Positions 18,374 through 27,373 of a stretch of DNA of 64,000 nucleotides are shown here, one piece after another; the first letter of the stretch is position 1; each line of letters starts with the position of its first letter. Below the pieces are notes generated by a model. That model had not been told where the DNA came from. It saw nothing but the letters and a program-made list of their open reading frames with translations, and made no database searches. The stretch is taken from NCBI GenBank assembly GCA_017440375.1, contig JAFSHK010000035.1, positions 1-64,000 of the forward strand. Reading direction: 5' to 3'. A program made the position numbers and the translations under genes. The DNA comes from Lachnospiraceae bacterium (GTDB lineage Bacteria > Bacillota > Clostridia > Lachnospirales > Lachnospiraceae).

Positions 18374-18649
18374 ACTTCCCTTTCATTATAATATTTTATT
18401 TTCCATTTATCAATCTCTTTTAGCGTGTTTAAATACGTATTTTCGTTTATCAAAGTCGTTTTTCTCTTCCCATCCTCCTTCCATATTTTTGATAGTCTCT
18501 GGAATTTGCGACATAAATGTCAATGAAATACTGATTCTTATTATTAGAAAATATTGATATAAATAGATGTGTTTGATTATATCACTCTTTAAACGGAAAA
18601 GCAATCCCTTATTTACGGATATATTCTTATATATTCTTGTATACCAAAA
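18374..18649. other. Gene-poor interval upstream of the Rpn gene
   Basis: This is the only gap near 300 bases in the window. It is AT-rich and holds the Rpn promoter (18576-18604), a leader of about 195 bases, and the terminator of the GT4 gene at its right end. I see no convincing coding frame: a 132-codon minus-strand frame covering 18410-18808 lacks a ribosome site and overlaps both the terminator and the GT4 gene. Confidence 0.6.
18576..18604 (-). promoter_or_regulatory. Sigma-A-type promoter for the Rpn gene
   Basis: On the minus strand TTGCTT is followed after exactly 17 bases by a perfect TATAAT. The site lies between the terminator of the preceding unit and the Rpn start at 18373, leaving a leader of about 195 bases. 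AAAGGGAAGT precedes the Rpn ATG. Confidence 0.65.
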
Positions 18650-18676
18650 CACTCCCAAGTTTTTCACTTGAGAGTG
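18645..18676 (-). terminator. Rho-independent terminator after the GT4 gene
   Basis: Read on the minus strand, an 11-bp stem (CACTCTCAAGT with ACTTGGGAGTG, one G-T pair) encloses a five-base loop and is followed by TTTTGG. It starts five bases after the stop codon of the GT4 gene at 18681, so the long unit coming from the right probably ends here. Confidence 0.8.
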
Positions 18677-18680
18677 CTCA

Positions 18681-19790
18681 TTACTTAGCGTTCTGGCATA
18701 TTTCTTCGATATAATCTCTCCACTGCTCGAAAATCGCTTCCCCATTGGCACGATTCGCAATCTCTCTTGCTTTCCGCCCAAGCTGCTCACCAAACTCCGG
18801 ATTCTCAATCAAACGGTTAATGCCATCCTCCAAAGCTTTCTGATTTTTAATTGGAATCAGAATACCATCCACTTCATTCGTCATAATGGTTCGCGGACCA
18901 CCACACGGACAATCCGTCGCCACAATCGGAAGACCAAGTGCCATTGCTTCCATCAGTGCATTCGGCAAGCCTTCCCAATCCGACGAAAAAGCAAACACCG
19001 CCGCATCCACCAAATCCTTCTCCAGACTATCGCTGGCTCCCATCAGATGAATATAGTCCTGAGCGTTGTTTTCTGCAATCAAGGATTCCAGAATCTCTTT
19101 GGTGCCGTCAAAAGAATCGCCACCGTAAATTTTCAAATCATAATCCGGATGCTTTTTGTGAACCTCCACAAATGCCTTAATCAACATCGGTTGATTCTTG
19201 AAGTCTACCAGACGTCCGGATTGCACAACTGTTTTCGTACGTTTCTCAGGTTCCGGTACGCCGATATATTTCGGGTTAATCGGATTTAAAATAATCCGTG
19301 AATTTTTCTGTAATCTTGGGGCAAAAAAGTCCCGCGCTCCCTCTGTCTGGAACACACAACCATCTGCTCTTGGGAACAAAATCGGAATCTGTATTTTATC
19401 AGAGCGTTCTTCGTAATGTCCCGCCGGATCCGTACGAATCGAAATGAGTACCGGAATCTTAATAAAATAAGCTGCCATCAAGCCTCGATACAAAGCTTTT
19501 CTGGCAAAAGGAATCAAAATATCCGGCTTTTCTTCCTTCAAAAACTGTTTTAAATATTTCACACGGAGCAAAAATTGAACCAGACGATGCTTCTTCTCAT
19601 CCCCTTCTCTCAGACCGACATGAACACGTCTGACTTTTGGATCAATCTGAAATTCATTCTCACCATACCACTCCGTAGCAATAATAACTTCATATCCTTT
19701 GTCTGCAAACTGGTTTGCCAGATTGGTAACAACCCGCTCTGCACCTCCCTGTTCCAGACAATTCAAATGAAACGCAATTTTTCGCATCAT
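18681..19790 (-). CDS. GT4 family glycosyltransferase (GT-B fold)
   Basis: The 369-residue protein shows the GT-B pattern: LNCLEQGGAERVVTNLA near residue 10, VQSGRLVDFKNQPMLIKA near residue 190, and a donor-site block SSDWEGLPNALMEAMALGLP near residue 275 followed by TDCPCGGPR. These are typical of capsule and O-antigen GT4 enzymes. The start codon overlaps the stop of the SDR gene (ATGA), indicating translational coupling to the acylation cassette. It is the last gene of its unit, with a strong terminator 5 bases downstream. It is most similar in layout to the 13461 GT4. Donor and acceptor are unknown. Confidence 0.87.
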   Translation of the reverse strand: MMRKIAFHLNCLEQGGAERVVTNLANQFADKGYEVIIATEWYGENEFQIDPKVRRVHVGLREGDEKKHRLVQFLLRVKYLKQFLKEEKPDILIPFARKALYRGLMAAYFIKIPVLISIRTDPAGHYEERSDKIQIPILFPRADGCVFQTEGARDFFAPRLQKNSRIILNPINPKYIGVPEPEKRTKTVVQSGRLVDFKNQPMLIKAFVEVHKKHPDYDLKIYGGDSFDGTKEILESLIAENNAQDYIHLMGASDSLEKDLVDAAVFAFSSDWEGLPNALMEAMALGLPIVATDCPCGGPRTIMTNEVDGILIPIKNQKALEDGINRLIENPEFGEQLGRKAREIANRANGEAIFEQWRDYIEEICQNAK

Positions 19791-20521
19791 AAAATATAAT
19801 TTCCCCCAGTAATACTGATATTCTCACCGGTAATCGCTGCTGCCTCATCCGATAACAAAAGCTTCATGGTCGGTAAAATATCTTCTTTTTGCAGGAGTCT
19901 TCCCAATGGACTGATACTCTTATGCTGCTCTACAATCAATTCCGGCACTTCTTTTAAGAATTTCGTTTCTATCATCTGTGGTGAAATCCCATTCACAGTA
20001 ATTCCTTTGGCTGCATATTCTGCAGAAACTGATTTTAGTAGTCCTAAAAGTGCGTATTTGGAAGCCACATAAGGAGCCGCATATTTCGGGTCCGGTATCG
20101 TTGTATAAGCTGATAACATAAACAAAATTCTTCCGAATTTCTGCTTCTGCATTGCCGGAATAAAAGCCTTCAGAACTTCTACAATACTATAAAAAGAAAC
20201 CTGCATCATTGCTTCGTATTCATCCACTTCGCTCTTGTGAAAACGAATACTTTTCGCGGGTAAAGATACCAGATGTACAATATGAGTAAGTGTAAGTTTT
20301 TCTTCCTTCAATTCTTGTACAAATCGCTCTACTTCTTCCCGTTTAGAGAAGTCCGCCTGCATCGGCAGAATTTTATCCTTATGCGCATCTAACAAAGCTT
20401 CAAAGGCTTCATTTTTATGATTATAATGAGCAACTACCCTCGTATACTCTGCAATATTTTCCTGTATAAAAGAGATTCCTAAATCCGAGGAAGCTCCGGT
20501 TATTAACACTATTTTATCCAT
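19787..20521 (-). CDS. SDR-family oxidoreductase (FabG-like)
   Basis: A 244-residue classical short-chain dehydrogenase. The NAD(P) loop is TGASSDLG at residues 8-15, the catalytic triad is Ser137, Tyr151 and Lys155 (YVASK), and the C-terminus GGNYIL matches FabG-type enzymes. FabG reduces 3-ketoacyl-ACP. Here the gene directly follows MaoC-like, ACP and FkbH-like genes, so it probably reduces a carbonyl on an ACP-bound acyl group destined for glycan acylation. GAGGAGG seven bases before the ATG is a strong ribosome site. It overlaps the next GT4 by four bases. A sugar-nucleotide ketoreductase is an alternative, but the neighbours favour the acyl route. Confidence 0.82.
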   Translation of the reverse strand: MDKIVLITGASSDLGISFIQENIAEYTRVVAHYNHKNEAFEALLDAHKDKILPMQADFSKREEVERFVQELKEEKLTLTHIVHLVSLPAKSIRFHKSEVDEYEAMMQVSFYSIVEVLKAFIPAMQKQKFGRILFMLSAYTTIPDPKYAAPYVASKYALLGLLKSVSAEYAAKGITVNGISPQMIETKFLKEVPELIVEQHKSISPLGRLLQKEDILPTMKLLLSDEAAAITGENISITGGNYIL

Positions 20522-20523
20522 GC

Positions 20524-20949
20524 CTACGCCTCCTCATCCAGTACCTTAATCTGCATTGTTCCTTTGGAAACCTTCTCGCCGTTCTGATTCTTAATGAGCA
20601 AAGCAAGAATCAACATCCGGTAAGCATCTTCCTTCTCTTTCACCGTACCGGAGATTGTCAGTGTATCCCCCACGTAAACAGGTCGAAGAAACTTGCTTTC
20701 CATACTGTGAATCAGACTGTATTTGCCCGGCAGATACATTCCCGCCAAAGTGGAATAAAAAGAGGCACTAAGCATTCCATAGACCACTTTATCTGCATAA
20801 TTTCTGGATTGCGCATATTCTGCATTCCTATGTAACGGATTCTCATCTCCTGTTATCTGCAAAAATTGCTCCATCATTTTCTCAGTGATTGTCACCTGAA
20901 AAGACTCTTCCAAGCCTACTTCAACTTCGTCGTAGGTATATTCCTTCAT
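20524..20949 (-). CDS. MaoC-like (R)-hydratase/dehydratase
   Basis: The 141-residue protein is a single hot-dog domain with the hydratase 2 motif ITGDENPLH, giving the catalytic Asp35 and His40, and a following VVYGML segment. Such MaoC/PhaJ/FabZ-type enzymes add or remove water from enoyl/3-hydroxyacyl thioesters. ATG 20949 follows GGAGG by five bases; a GTG reading at 20961 would include the ribosome site and is unlikely. Placed two bases before the SDR gene and 14 after the ACP gene, it probably shapes an ACP-tethered short acyl chain such as 3-hydroxybutyryl. Acting on CoA thioesters is an alternative. Confidence 0.83.
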   Translation of the reverse strand: MKEYTYDEVEVGLEESFQVTITEKMMEQFLQITGDENPLHRNAEYAQSRNYADKVVYGMLSASFYSTLAGMYLPGKYSLIHSMESKFLRPVYVGDTLTISGTVKEKEDAYRMLILALLIKNQNGEKVSKGTMQIKVLDEEA

Positions 20950-20963
20950 ACTCGCCTCCACTA

Positions 20964-21209
20964 TTATACCGGCATACGCTCCAAAATAATATCTACCATC
21001 TCGCCTACGTTTTTCATTTCGTTTGCTTCACCAACCGTAAATTTGATACCGAATTTCTTTTCCACTGCAATGACCAGATTGATGTGTTCAAAGCTGTCCC
21101 AATCCTCGATATCCGCTGCTGTTGTCTCATCCTGCACTGTAATACTGTCATCATCAAATACATACTGAAATACTTCATTTAAATTTTCATAAACTTCTTC
21201 TCTTGTCAT
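20964..21209 (-). CDS. Acyl carrier protein
   Basis: An acidic 81-residue protein with the four-helix ACP pattern and the phosphopantetheine site DWDSFEHINL, Ser39 being the attachment residue. Fatty-acid ACPs usually have DSL at this site; DSF is typical of dedicated carrier proteins in secondary pathways. AAGGAAGG lies upstream of the ATG. It sits directly between an FkbH-like loader and a MaoC/SDR pair, so it is probably the dedicated carrier of the acyl group later passed to the membrane acyltransferase. A second, separate housekeeping ACP is expected elsewhere in the genome. Confidence 0.9.
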   Translation of the reverse strand: MTREEVYENLNEVFQYVFDDDSITVQDETTAADIEDWDSFEHINLVIAVEKKFGIKFTVGEANEMKNVGEMVDIILERMPV

Positions 21210-21250
21210 AATAAAATCCTTCCTTCTTATCAGTCTTTTAAAAAATCTTT

Positions 21251-23044
21251 TTATAAATCATTTTCCACATCAATCACATGATTCTTCACGTCATACCCAT
21301 CTGCCAGCGACAAACGCCATTCGGTATTACCCTGCTCATCTTCTTTCATTTTCTCAAAACCCTGCAAAGCATAAAATTCTTTCACCATACTATTCTTGGC
21401 AGTTGGATAATAATAACCACGAATCTCTGTGATGCCTTGTTTCTTACAAGCCTCTGCTACTGTATCCATCATCGCATATTCCATATCTCTTTTCAAGACA
21501 CGACAGCTCATAATCCATAAATCAATATGTAACACATTTTCTATGTTATGTCCAATCACTACAGAAATGACACCATTGTCACCAAATTTATCCTCTAACT
21601 TACCATATAAAGTAATATAGTCTGGATTGGCTGCTGCCTCTTCAATTTCCGGCTGTGTATATCTTCTGGTCGTTAAATTAAACTGATTGCTCTTATTAGT
21701 AAGCTGCGCAATACGCGCCATATAAACCGGTGTAAAGGATTTAATTTCCGCTTTCATGTTTAATGCTTTCAAATAGTCTTCGTAATTCTCGAACGCCGCT
21801 TCTTCTTTCGCGCGTTTTGCATTTTCCTGATACATGGCAGTACGTTTTCTGTCATCCTCAGAAAGATTCGTCACCTCGAAGAATCCGGAACGGTCGATAA
21901 TCTTCGCATATTCTTCCGGTCTCTCCAATTCCGGTACAGCTACTCCCGGCACCTGTCCTCTTACAATTTCACGTTCTGCCGGATTGTCGTCTACGAAAAC
22001 CATGCTGTCCGGCATCAAATTCAATTCTTTCGCAATTTGTACCAGATTTCTGTCTTTCGGTTCCCAGTTTGCCTTAATTTGAATGAAATCGTCCGGTTTC
22101 AATACCCCTGCCGGATGATTCAAACCGGCAATCGCATTTTCATAATCATTCTTAGAATCAATATTTAACAAAACACCAAGTGCTTTGTATTCTTTCAAAT
22201 ACTCTTGAAAAGCACAATAGACCTGTCCGGCAGATGTTTCATGCCCTAGCACCAGATTTTCCACACCATCATCGCCTACAATACCGCCCCACAAGGTGTT
22301 GTCCAAATCCAGTACAAACGCTTTCTTGTTCCGTCCGTAAACAGATTTGATAATCTTCGCTACACTAAATGCCAAATCCGGTATTGCCGGAACACAGAGC
22401 GCATATTTGTAGCTGTGCCAGTAAAATGGATCAGACCATTTCTCTAATCCATACTGTGCTGACAAGTAGTTGATATCGTTAATATAAAAGTTTGGTGTGT
22501 TCTGTGCATACTCATAGAATTTGCAGTTCAGTCTTGTCACAAAATTCACCTTGCCATGCATATCGCTGGCATCCTTGTTTCCAAGCAGACGATAATATGG
22601 GTATTCAAAGTTATTCTGGATAATGACACAATGATAAACCTTCGCCAGACGCTCCCACATTTTCACATATTTCAGGTATTCTTTATCCAGTAATTCCTGT
22701 ACTGTTTCTGCAGAATCAGACAGTGTCGGAAAGTCTGCAATATTACGGAAAGTTGTATGAATGAAAATAATGTCCGGCGCAAAAGCCTCTAATTCCGGAT
22801 TCGGGAACATTGCATCCTGATAATACTGATTAAATTCGGATTCATAAAACTCCGGTTGAATACCATAATTCAACAAGAAAAGTTCTAACATCAATTTAAT
22901 ATCTCTGGTCGTAGAACCGCCAAGAATTGCTATTTTTTTATGCAGACAGCTTTTCTCATCAAGCTGTGCGAGAAGCTCCCTTTTTAATGCCTTTTTCCTT
23001 CCATAAATTGCTTCGCTGTCAAATGGATATTCTAATTCTCTCAT
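21251..23044 (-). CDS. FkbH-like HAD-IIIC protein (acyl-ACP loading enzyme)
   Basis: The 597-residue protein has three parts. The first is an SGNH-like N-terminal domain with LGGSTTRD at about 41-48. The second is a HAD domain with VLDLDNT giving Asp246 and Asp248 and a later VFVDDNPAERE motif. The third is a C-terminal GNAT-like region. This is the architecture of FkbH-type proteins, which take 1,3-bisphosphoglycerate, dephosphorylate it and load glyceryl onto an ACP. The adjacent ACP gene fits that role. The next genes upstream are SGNH and MBOAT, so the loaded acyl group may decorate a glycan. Glyceryl specificity is taken from characterised antibiotic-pathway members and is uncertain here. 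Confidence 0.85.
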   Translation of the reverse strand: MRELEYPFDSEAIYGRKKALKRELLAQLDEKSCLHKKIAILGGSTTRDIKLMLELFLLNYGIQPEFYESEFNQYYQDAMFPNPELEAFAPDIIFIHTTFRNIADFPTLSDSAETVQELLDKEYLKYVKMWERLAKVYHCVIIQNNFEYPYYRLLGNKDASDMHGKVNFVTRLNCKFYEYAQNTPNFYINDINYLSAQYGLEKWSDPFYWHSYKYALCVPAIPDLAFSVAKIIKSVYGRNKKAFVLDLDNTLWGGIVGDDGVENLVLGHETSAGQVYCAFQEYLKEYKALGVLLNIDSKNDYENAIAGLNHPAGVLKPDDFIQIKANWEPKDRNLVQIAKELNLMPDSMVFVDDNPAEREIVRGQVPGVAVPELERPEEYAKIIDRSGFFEVTNLSEDDRKRTAMYQENAKRAKEEAAFENYEDYLKALNMKAEIKSFTPVYMARIAQLTNKSNQFNLTTRRYTQPEIEEAAANPDYITLYGKLEDKFGDNGVISVVIGHNIENVLHIDLWIMSCRVLKRDMEYAMMDTVAEACKKQGITEIRGYYYPTAKNSMVKEFYALQGFEKMKEDEQGNTEWRLSLADGYDVKNHVIDVENDL

Positions 23045-23059
23045 TGGTCTATATCCTTT

Positions 23060-24061
23060 CTATTGTAATGTACTAATATATACCTCAACATTTTCCTTCG
23101 TCACATATTGTCCAAAACCTTCTGCTACCAAATCAGCATCGATTTCGTCCCCCTGCATTACTGCAAGCATCTTATCTCCTACTTCCATCCGGTAATGACT
23201 GATATCATGAAAATTCTGCATGTCAATTGTAACACTGTTGATACCACAAAAGCTGTAATAATCCGTAATCTCTGCCAATCCACGTAAGAAATCGGTATAA
23301 CCGTTTGCTACCGCTTCCTCAAAACGAACCTGATATTCCGGATTCACAAAAACGACTAACTCAATCTGCTTTTCTTCACACAAAGCTACTATCTGTGCAA
23401 TGTCTTCCAACGCTTCTTCTCCATACCATGCAAAATAATTGGGCCACTGTTCCTGCGCGAGACTTTCTTCTGTCAGAGAACTGTCCAGATAATAATTCCC
23501 CGTGGAATATAATCGCTCACTAAATCCTTCTTCTTTGCCTTCATAAGCCCAAATAGTCTCCAATGACTGTAATGCCACCGACGGGTCCATATAATCCCAT
23601 AAAAAGCTGATGTTTGCTTCCTCTGCTTTGAACGGACGCCGTATTAACTGTTCATCGTGTATTGCCTGGTCTACAAAACAACTGACATCATCAATGCCGA
23701 GATAAATTCTCTGCACGTCCACCCCTGCTTCTAAAAAAGCAATCAGGTTCTCATAATGCTCTGCCGGAAGTCCTTCGGAATAGTACATGTTGTAGCAGTT
23801 ACCATCCGTAATCTTAGAAGCATCCAAAGAACCTACACGGGAGTTACCGAAAATAAACATATTATATTTTTCCGGATTGTGTAAAACGTATTGGGTTTTT
23901 ACATAGTTCTTATTTGGCTCAACACCATTATCTCTGGCATCACTCCAATGAAAAACATTGTATGGATCAATTCCCACCGATATGCCCGCCGCAAGAGCCA
24001 GACATAAAATACCAAGAACTATCAGTTTACACGCTAATTTACCTAACGACTTTATTTTCAT
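23060..24061 (-). CDS. SGNH/AlgJ-like membrane-anchored acyltransferase partner
   Basis: The 333-residue protein has an N-terminal membrane helix (about residues 11-29) and an extracytoplasmic domain starting with VGIDPYNVFHWSD. FIFGNSRVGSLDA near residue 72 is an SGNH-type block with Ser, and FHDISHYRMEVGDKM near residue 290 provides the Asp/His pair. In alginate and teichoic acid systems (AlgJ/X, DltD) such proteins receive the acyl group from an MBOAT protein and finish transfer outside the cell. The MBOAT gene lies directly upstream and the FkbH-like gene 15 bases downstream, so this is the export end of the same cassette. Hydrolase activity is the alternative. Confidence 0.78.
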   Translation of the reverse strand: MKIKSLGKLACKLIVLGILCLALAAGISVGIDPYNVFHWSDARDNGVEPNKNYVKTQYVLHNPEKYNMFIFGNSRVGSLDASKITDGNCYNMYYSEGLPAEHYENLIAFLEAGVDVQRIYLGIDDVSCFVDQAIHDEQLIRRPFKAEEANISFLWDYMDPSVALQSLETIWAYEGKEEGFSERLYSTGNYYLDSSLTEESLAQEQWPNYFAWYGEEALEDIAQIVALCEEKQIELVVFVNPEYQVRFEEAVANGYTDFLRGLAEITDYYSFCGINSVTIDMQNFHDISHYRMEVGDKMLAVMQGDEIDADLVAEGFGQYVTKENVEVYISTLQ

Positions 24062-24086
24062 TACTTCTTTTTCCTATATATTATAT

Positions 24087-24115
24087 ATACTATATAACCA
24101 TTTCTTTATTGATAA
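24087..24115 (-). promoter_or_regulatory. Possible promoter upstream of the SGNH/FkbH/ACP genes
   Basis: In the 92-base gap after the MBOAT gene, minus-strand TTATCA and TAGTAT are spaced by 17 bases in a very AT-rich run. The match is weaker than at other sites and may be compositional. Confidence 0.3.
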
Positions 24116-24153
24116 TTTGCTTCAATATTCCTTATTTCTATCCTTATTACAAT

Positions 24154-25665
24154 TTAGAATCCCGCATAGATAAAACTCTGTCCGGAAATACTTAAGGACA
24201 GCAGAATCATACCGCAGATAAAAAGATAAATGCACCAGCTAGCAATCGCCGGTTTCTTCGTTACCCACTCAAAAATATCAATTTCTTTATTTTGTATCAG
24301 TTCTACAACAACAAGCACAAGCAATGCCACGCATAACAGAATCAGATTAATGTAACCCAAATCACCTTTCACCTGACTGAAACCACGCTCTCCAAACTGC
24401 GTTACGCCCGCTTTTAAAACCGCAAATACCTGTCCCATGTTTTCTGCACGGAAACAAATAAGACCAATGCTGAAAATCAGAAACGTTCTCAGTCTCTGGA
24501 AAGTGACCCAAAGAATATTTTTCGGATTGATATGCAATTTCTGGACAAGCTTCTGCAAGGATTTACCGCACATGTTGCCGGAAATAATCACAATCCAGAA
24601 CCAGAGCCCCTCCCCAATGATGAATTTCCAACCGCTTCCATGCCACATACCCATAGAAAGCCATAGTATCAACATACCGAGATAAGTCGGAACTCTTTTG
24701 CCCCATTTTTTACCAAAACGCTTTCTGGAATTCTCACCGAGTTTTATCCATGCATTCGATTTTAGAACCGGATCCATAATGTAATCCTTCAACCACATAC
24801 CAAGTGTAATATGCCATCTCTGCCAGAATTCCTGAATAGTCGTGGAAAAAAACGGATTCTTAAAGTTTTCCGGCAAATAAATACCAAGACATTCCGACGT
24901 ACCTAGAATGATATCCATACAACCGGAGAAATCCGTATAAAGCTGCAGGGCAAAACAGAAAATTCCTGCCCAGATTAACAACACATTATAAGATTCATAA
25001 TTGCCATAAACCGAGTTCACAATCAATCCCAACCGGTCTGCAATTACCATTTTCTTAAACATACCCCACGCCATACGTTTGAAACCGTGAGTCACTTTTT
25101 CGTAAACAAACGGATGTGGCTCATACAGATTCTCCTGAATCTTCTTATAACGGCTGATTGGTCCGGAGGTCATCTGCGGAAAATAGCAGGCAAACAAGGC
25201 AAATTTGGTAAAATTTGTCTGTACCATGCCAACCTTCCAGTAACAATCCAGCAAATAACCACATAGCTGCAAAGTATAATAACTGACACCAAGGGATGCC
25301 ACAATACGAACAGCGAAGTCGATTTTGTCTCCGCCAAACAGCCCACGCACCATATTCACATTATCTAACACAAAACCATTATATTTTAACAGTGCCAGAA
25401 GTCCAAAATTCAAGACTAATGTAAGCACCAGAATTCTTTTTGCTCTTTTCTCTTCGGTTGCCTTATCTATAGCAATCGCCGCATAGTATACGCTAACTGC
25501 TGATACTGCCAGATAAATAAGCGTATATGGTTCGCCGGACAAGCAATAAAATACCAGACTGGCAAGCAGAAGATACCCGGTCTGCCAGCTTGGTTTTATC
25601 AGATAATAACCAATCAATACGATTGCCAGAAATGCCAGGTAGGCAAATGATGTAATGGAAATCAT
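24154..25665 (-). CDS. MBOAT-family membrane O-acyltransferase (AlgI/DltB-like)
   Basis: The 503-residue polytopic protein has about eleven membrane segments and the MBOAT hallmark MGMWHGSGWKF near residue 340, whose His is the catalytic residue. Further conserved landmarks are YFPQMTSGPISRY and LYTDFSGCMDI in the middle. AlgI and DltB pass acyl groups across the membrane to extracytoplasmic glycans or teichoic acids. A cytosolic acyl donor is apparently made by the adjacent FkbH, ACP, MaoC and SDR genes, and an SGNH partner follows after 92 bases. GGAG lies eight bases before the ATG. The gene overlaps the DUF6020 gene upstream by four bases. Confidence 0.9.
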   Translation of the reverse strand: MISITSFAYLAFLAIVLIGYYLIKPSWQTGYLLLASLVFYCLSGEPYTLIYLAVSAVSVYYAAIAIDKATEEKRAKRILVLTLVLNFGLLALLKYNGFVLDNVNMVRGLFGGDKIDFAVRIVASLGVSYYTLQLCGYLLDCYWKVGMVQTNFTKFALFACYFPQMTSGPISRYKKIQENLYEPHPFVYEKVTHGFKRMAWGMFKKMVIADRLGLIVNSVYGNYESYNVLLIWAGIFCFALQLYTDFSGCMDIILGTSECLGIYLPENFKNPFFSTTIQEFWQRWHITLGMWLKDYIMDPVLKSNAWIKLGENSRKRFGKKWGKRVPTYLGMLILWLSMGMWHGSGWKFIIGEGLWFWIVIISGNMCGKSLQKLVQKLHINPKNILWVTFQRLRTFLIFSIGLICFRAENMGQVFAVLKAGVTQFGERGFSQVKGDLGYINLILLCVALLVLVVVELIQNKEIDIFEWVTKKPAIASWCIYLFICGMILLSLSISGQSFIYAGF

Positions 25666-27320
25666 ACTTCTTTCTCCTTCCCAAGCCCCTCACACAGAAG
25701 TATGGGCAATGCCACAAAAATACCATAAGCATACCGGAATTCCGCATGCACCGGAGTTGCTAACAGCAAAGAAACAAGTACCATCACATATGGCACAAAT
25801 ATCATCACATTCTTTCTGCGATAGGTAGCATAAGCAAAGGCAAAGAACATTAACCATGTATTTATGCCAAGGCTCCATACTTTGTTATAAGCTTCTTGGA
25901 ATTTTAATAAAAAGGCATCGACTGCTAACCCAAAATCATAAGTAAACACTTTTCTTTCGGTTGTCATTTCAAAAGGATTCGTTGCCATTAAATACTGCTC
26001 ATAGACATATTGGAAATCCGTTGTTTTTCTTGCAAAATATCCCTGTGTCTGTTTGATTTCTGCCTCCAGATACTGCTTCGGACTACGCAAGCCTATCTGT
26101 AACCAGATTTTGAAAAATTCACCTTTGTTTTCTGCAATCACTTCCTGATTGCCTGCTTCTCGAATGTAATTTTTCACAATATCAAAAAAATATGGATTGT
26201 GATAAGAAGCCACCGTGTCCATCGGAATTACTGCATTCAAAAGTTCTAATTCTTCCTCTGTTACAGTTCCTCCATTTAAATACGCATTTAGAATGTGCTG
26301 TGTCGGCATGGTAAGACCTTCTATCGTATCGCCTTTCTCTACTTCCAACGCGTTTAATATCGGTCCCTGCCAAACCACATAACAAAGTAGCACTGCTCCC
26401 ATAGCAACAAACAGCTTCTTCCAGTTCTTATAAACGAGACATAAAATAGCCATGATAAAAGAGGTACCAAGAAATACAAAAATACCATTGCTGCGCAACA
26501 AACAAACTGCTACACCAAAAATAAAATACCAGATTACTTCACTGGTTTTGATTTCCTGTTTTTTCACTAAAGCGATTGCCAATCTGCCACTCATCCATGC
26601 ATACAAAAGCAATGCACCGGAGAAAAAGACATCTTTTCCCATGCAAATCGCATAAATACCATTCATCGGTAAAATGGCATAAAACAACAATGCCAGAATA
26701 ATCGCAATCAGAGAAGTTCCCTTACGATAAAGCCAGAATAAAAGAAAAGCATAGATGCCTGCCATCACCAACATCTGCACTACCGTATAAACCGCACAAG
26801 CCCCTGTATAGGTACCAAAAATGCGATAACCTAACATGAAAAACGCTTTGATAATCATGGTATGTGCATACGGGTGATGATTCGAACCGGACACCCAGCC
26901 ACAAGCCTGCTCTAACTGCCAGACCGAATCGTTACTTATCCAACCAGGAAAATAAATCAGAAAATATGGTAGCCAGCAAACAAAACAAACCACAAAGAAA
27001 ATCGCAAATATGTACCATTTCGCCTGTCGCACAGTCCTTTCACTTGTCTGCTCCTTGTCAGTCTGTTCCGATATTTTTTGCAATTTTATTTTCCAATCGG
27101 ATATAAAATCCTGTAAAAAAGTAATGCCCACACAAAGCGCAAGCAGAATCACATAGCTTACAAGCGCCCATAAAAACACTTTTAAAAAGCCTTGTCCGCC
27201 ATTTAATACTGCCAATTCATCCCATTTCGTCCACACCATAAAAATAGCATAGATAACCGCAAACGGAATCAATATAAGACACTGCCTTTTACTCATGTAT
27301 TTTTCCGCAAATTCTTTCAT
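25662..27320 (-). CDS. DUF6020-type polytopic membrane protein (putative GT-C)
   Basis: The 552-residue protein has about twelve membrane segments. A conserved external motif, YFPGWISNDSVWQLEQ then NHHPYAHT (about residues 125-155), is shared in pattern with the 610-residue paralogue at 44190 (YPGFFVYDAQDEYLQ and HHPLVH). The acidic residue followed by paired His outside the first helices is typical of GT-C glycosyltransferases that use polyprenyl-phosphate sugars. The ATG at 27320 lies 12 bases after GGAG, and a four-codon ATG-AAC-AAA-AGA-TGA reading with a better ribosome distance overlaps it, so translation may be coupled to a tiny leader. It overlaps the MBOAT gene by four bases. Confidence 0.7.
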   Translation of the reverse strand: MKEFAEKYMSKRQCLILIPFAVIYAIFMVWTKWDELAVLNGGQGFLKVFLWALVSYVILLALCVGITFLQDFISDWKIKLQKISEQTDKEQTSERTVRQAKWYIFAIFFVVCFVCWLPYFLIYFPGWISNDSVWQLEQACGWVSGSNHHPYAHTMIIKAFFMLGYRIFGTYTGACAVYTVVQMLVMAGIYAFLLFWLYRKGTSLIAIILALLFYAILPMNGIYAICMGKDVFFSGALLLYAWMSGRLAIALVKKQEIKTSEVIWYFIFGVAVCLLRSNGIFVFLGTSFIMAILCLVYKNWKKLFVAMGAVLLCYVVWQGPILNALEVEKGDTIEGLTMPTQHILNAYLNGGTVTEEELELLNAVIPMDTVASYHNPYFFDIVKNYIREAGNQEVIAENKGEFFKIWLQIGLRSPKQYLEAEIKQTQGYFARKTTDFQYVYEQYLMATNPFEMTTERKVFTYDFGLAVDAFLLKFQEAYNKVWSLGINTWLMFFAFAYATYRRKNVMIFVPYVMVLVSLLLATPVHAEFRYAYGIFVALPILLCEGLGKEKEV

Positions 27321-27373
27321 CTTTTGTTCATACTCCTAACCTTCTGTGTACATTTCCAACGCTTGCACTATTC

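Noticed and set aside
18410..18808. 132-codon minus-strand reading frame
   Set aside because: It overlaps the GT4 gene in another frame, spans the strong terminator at 18645-18676, has no ribosome site, and its sequence does not look like a folded protein.
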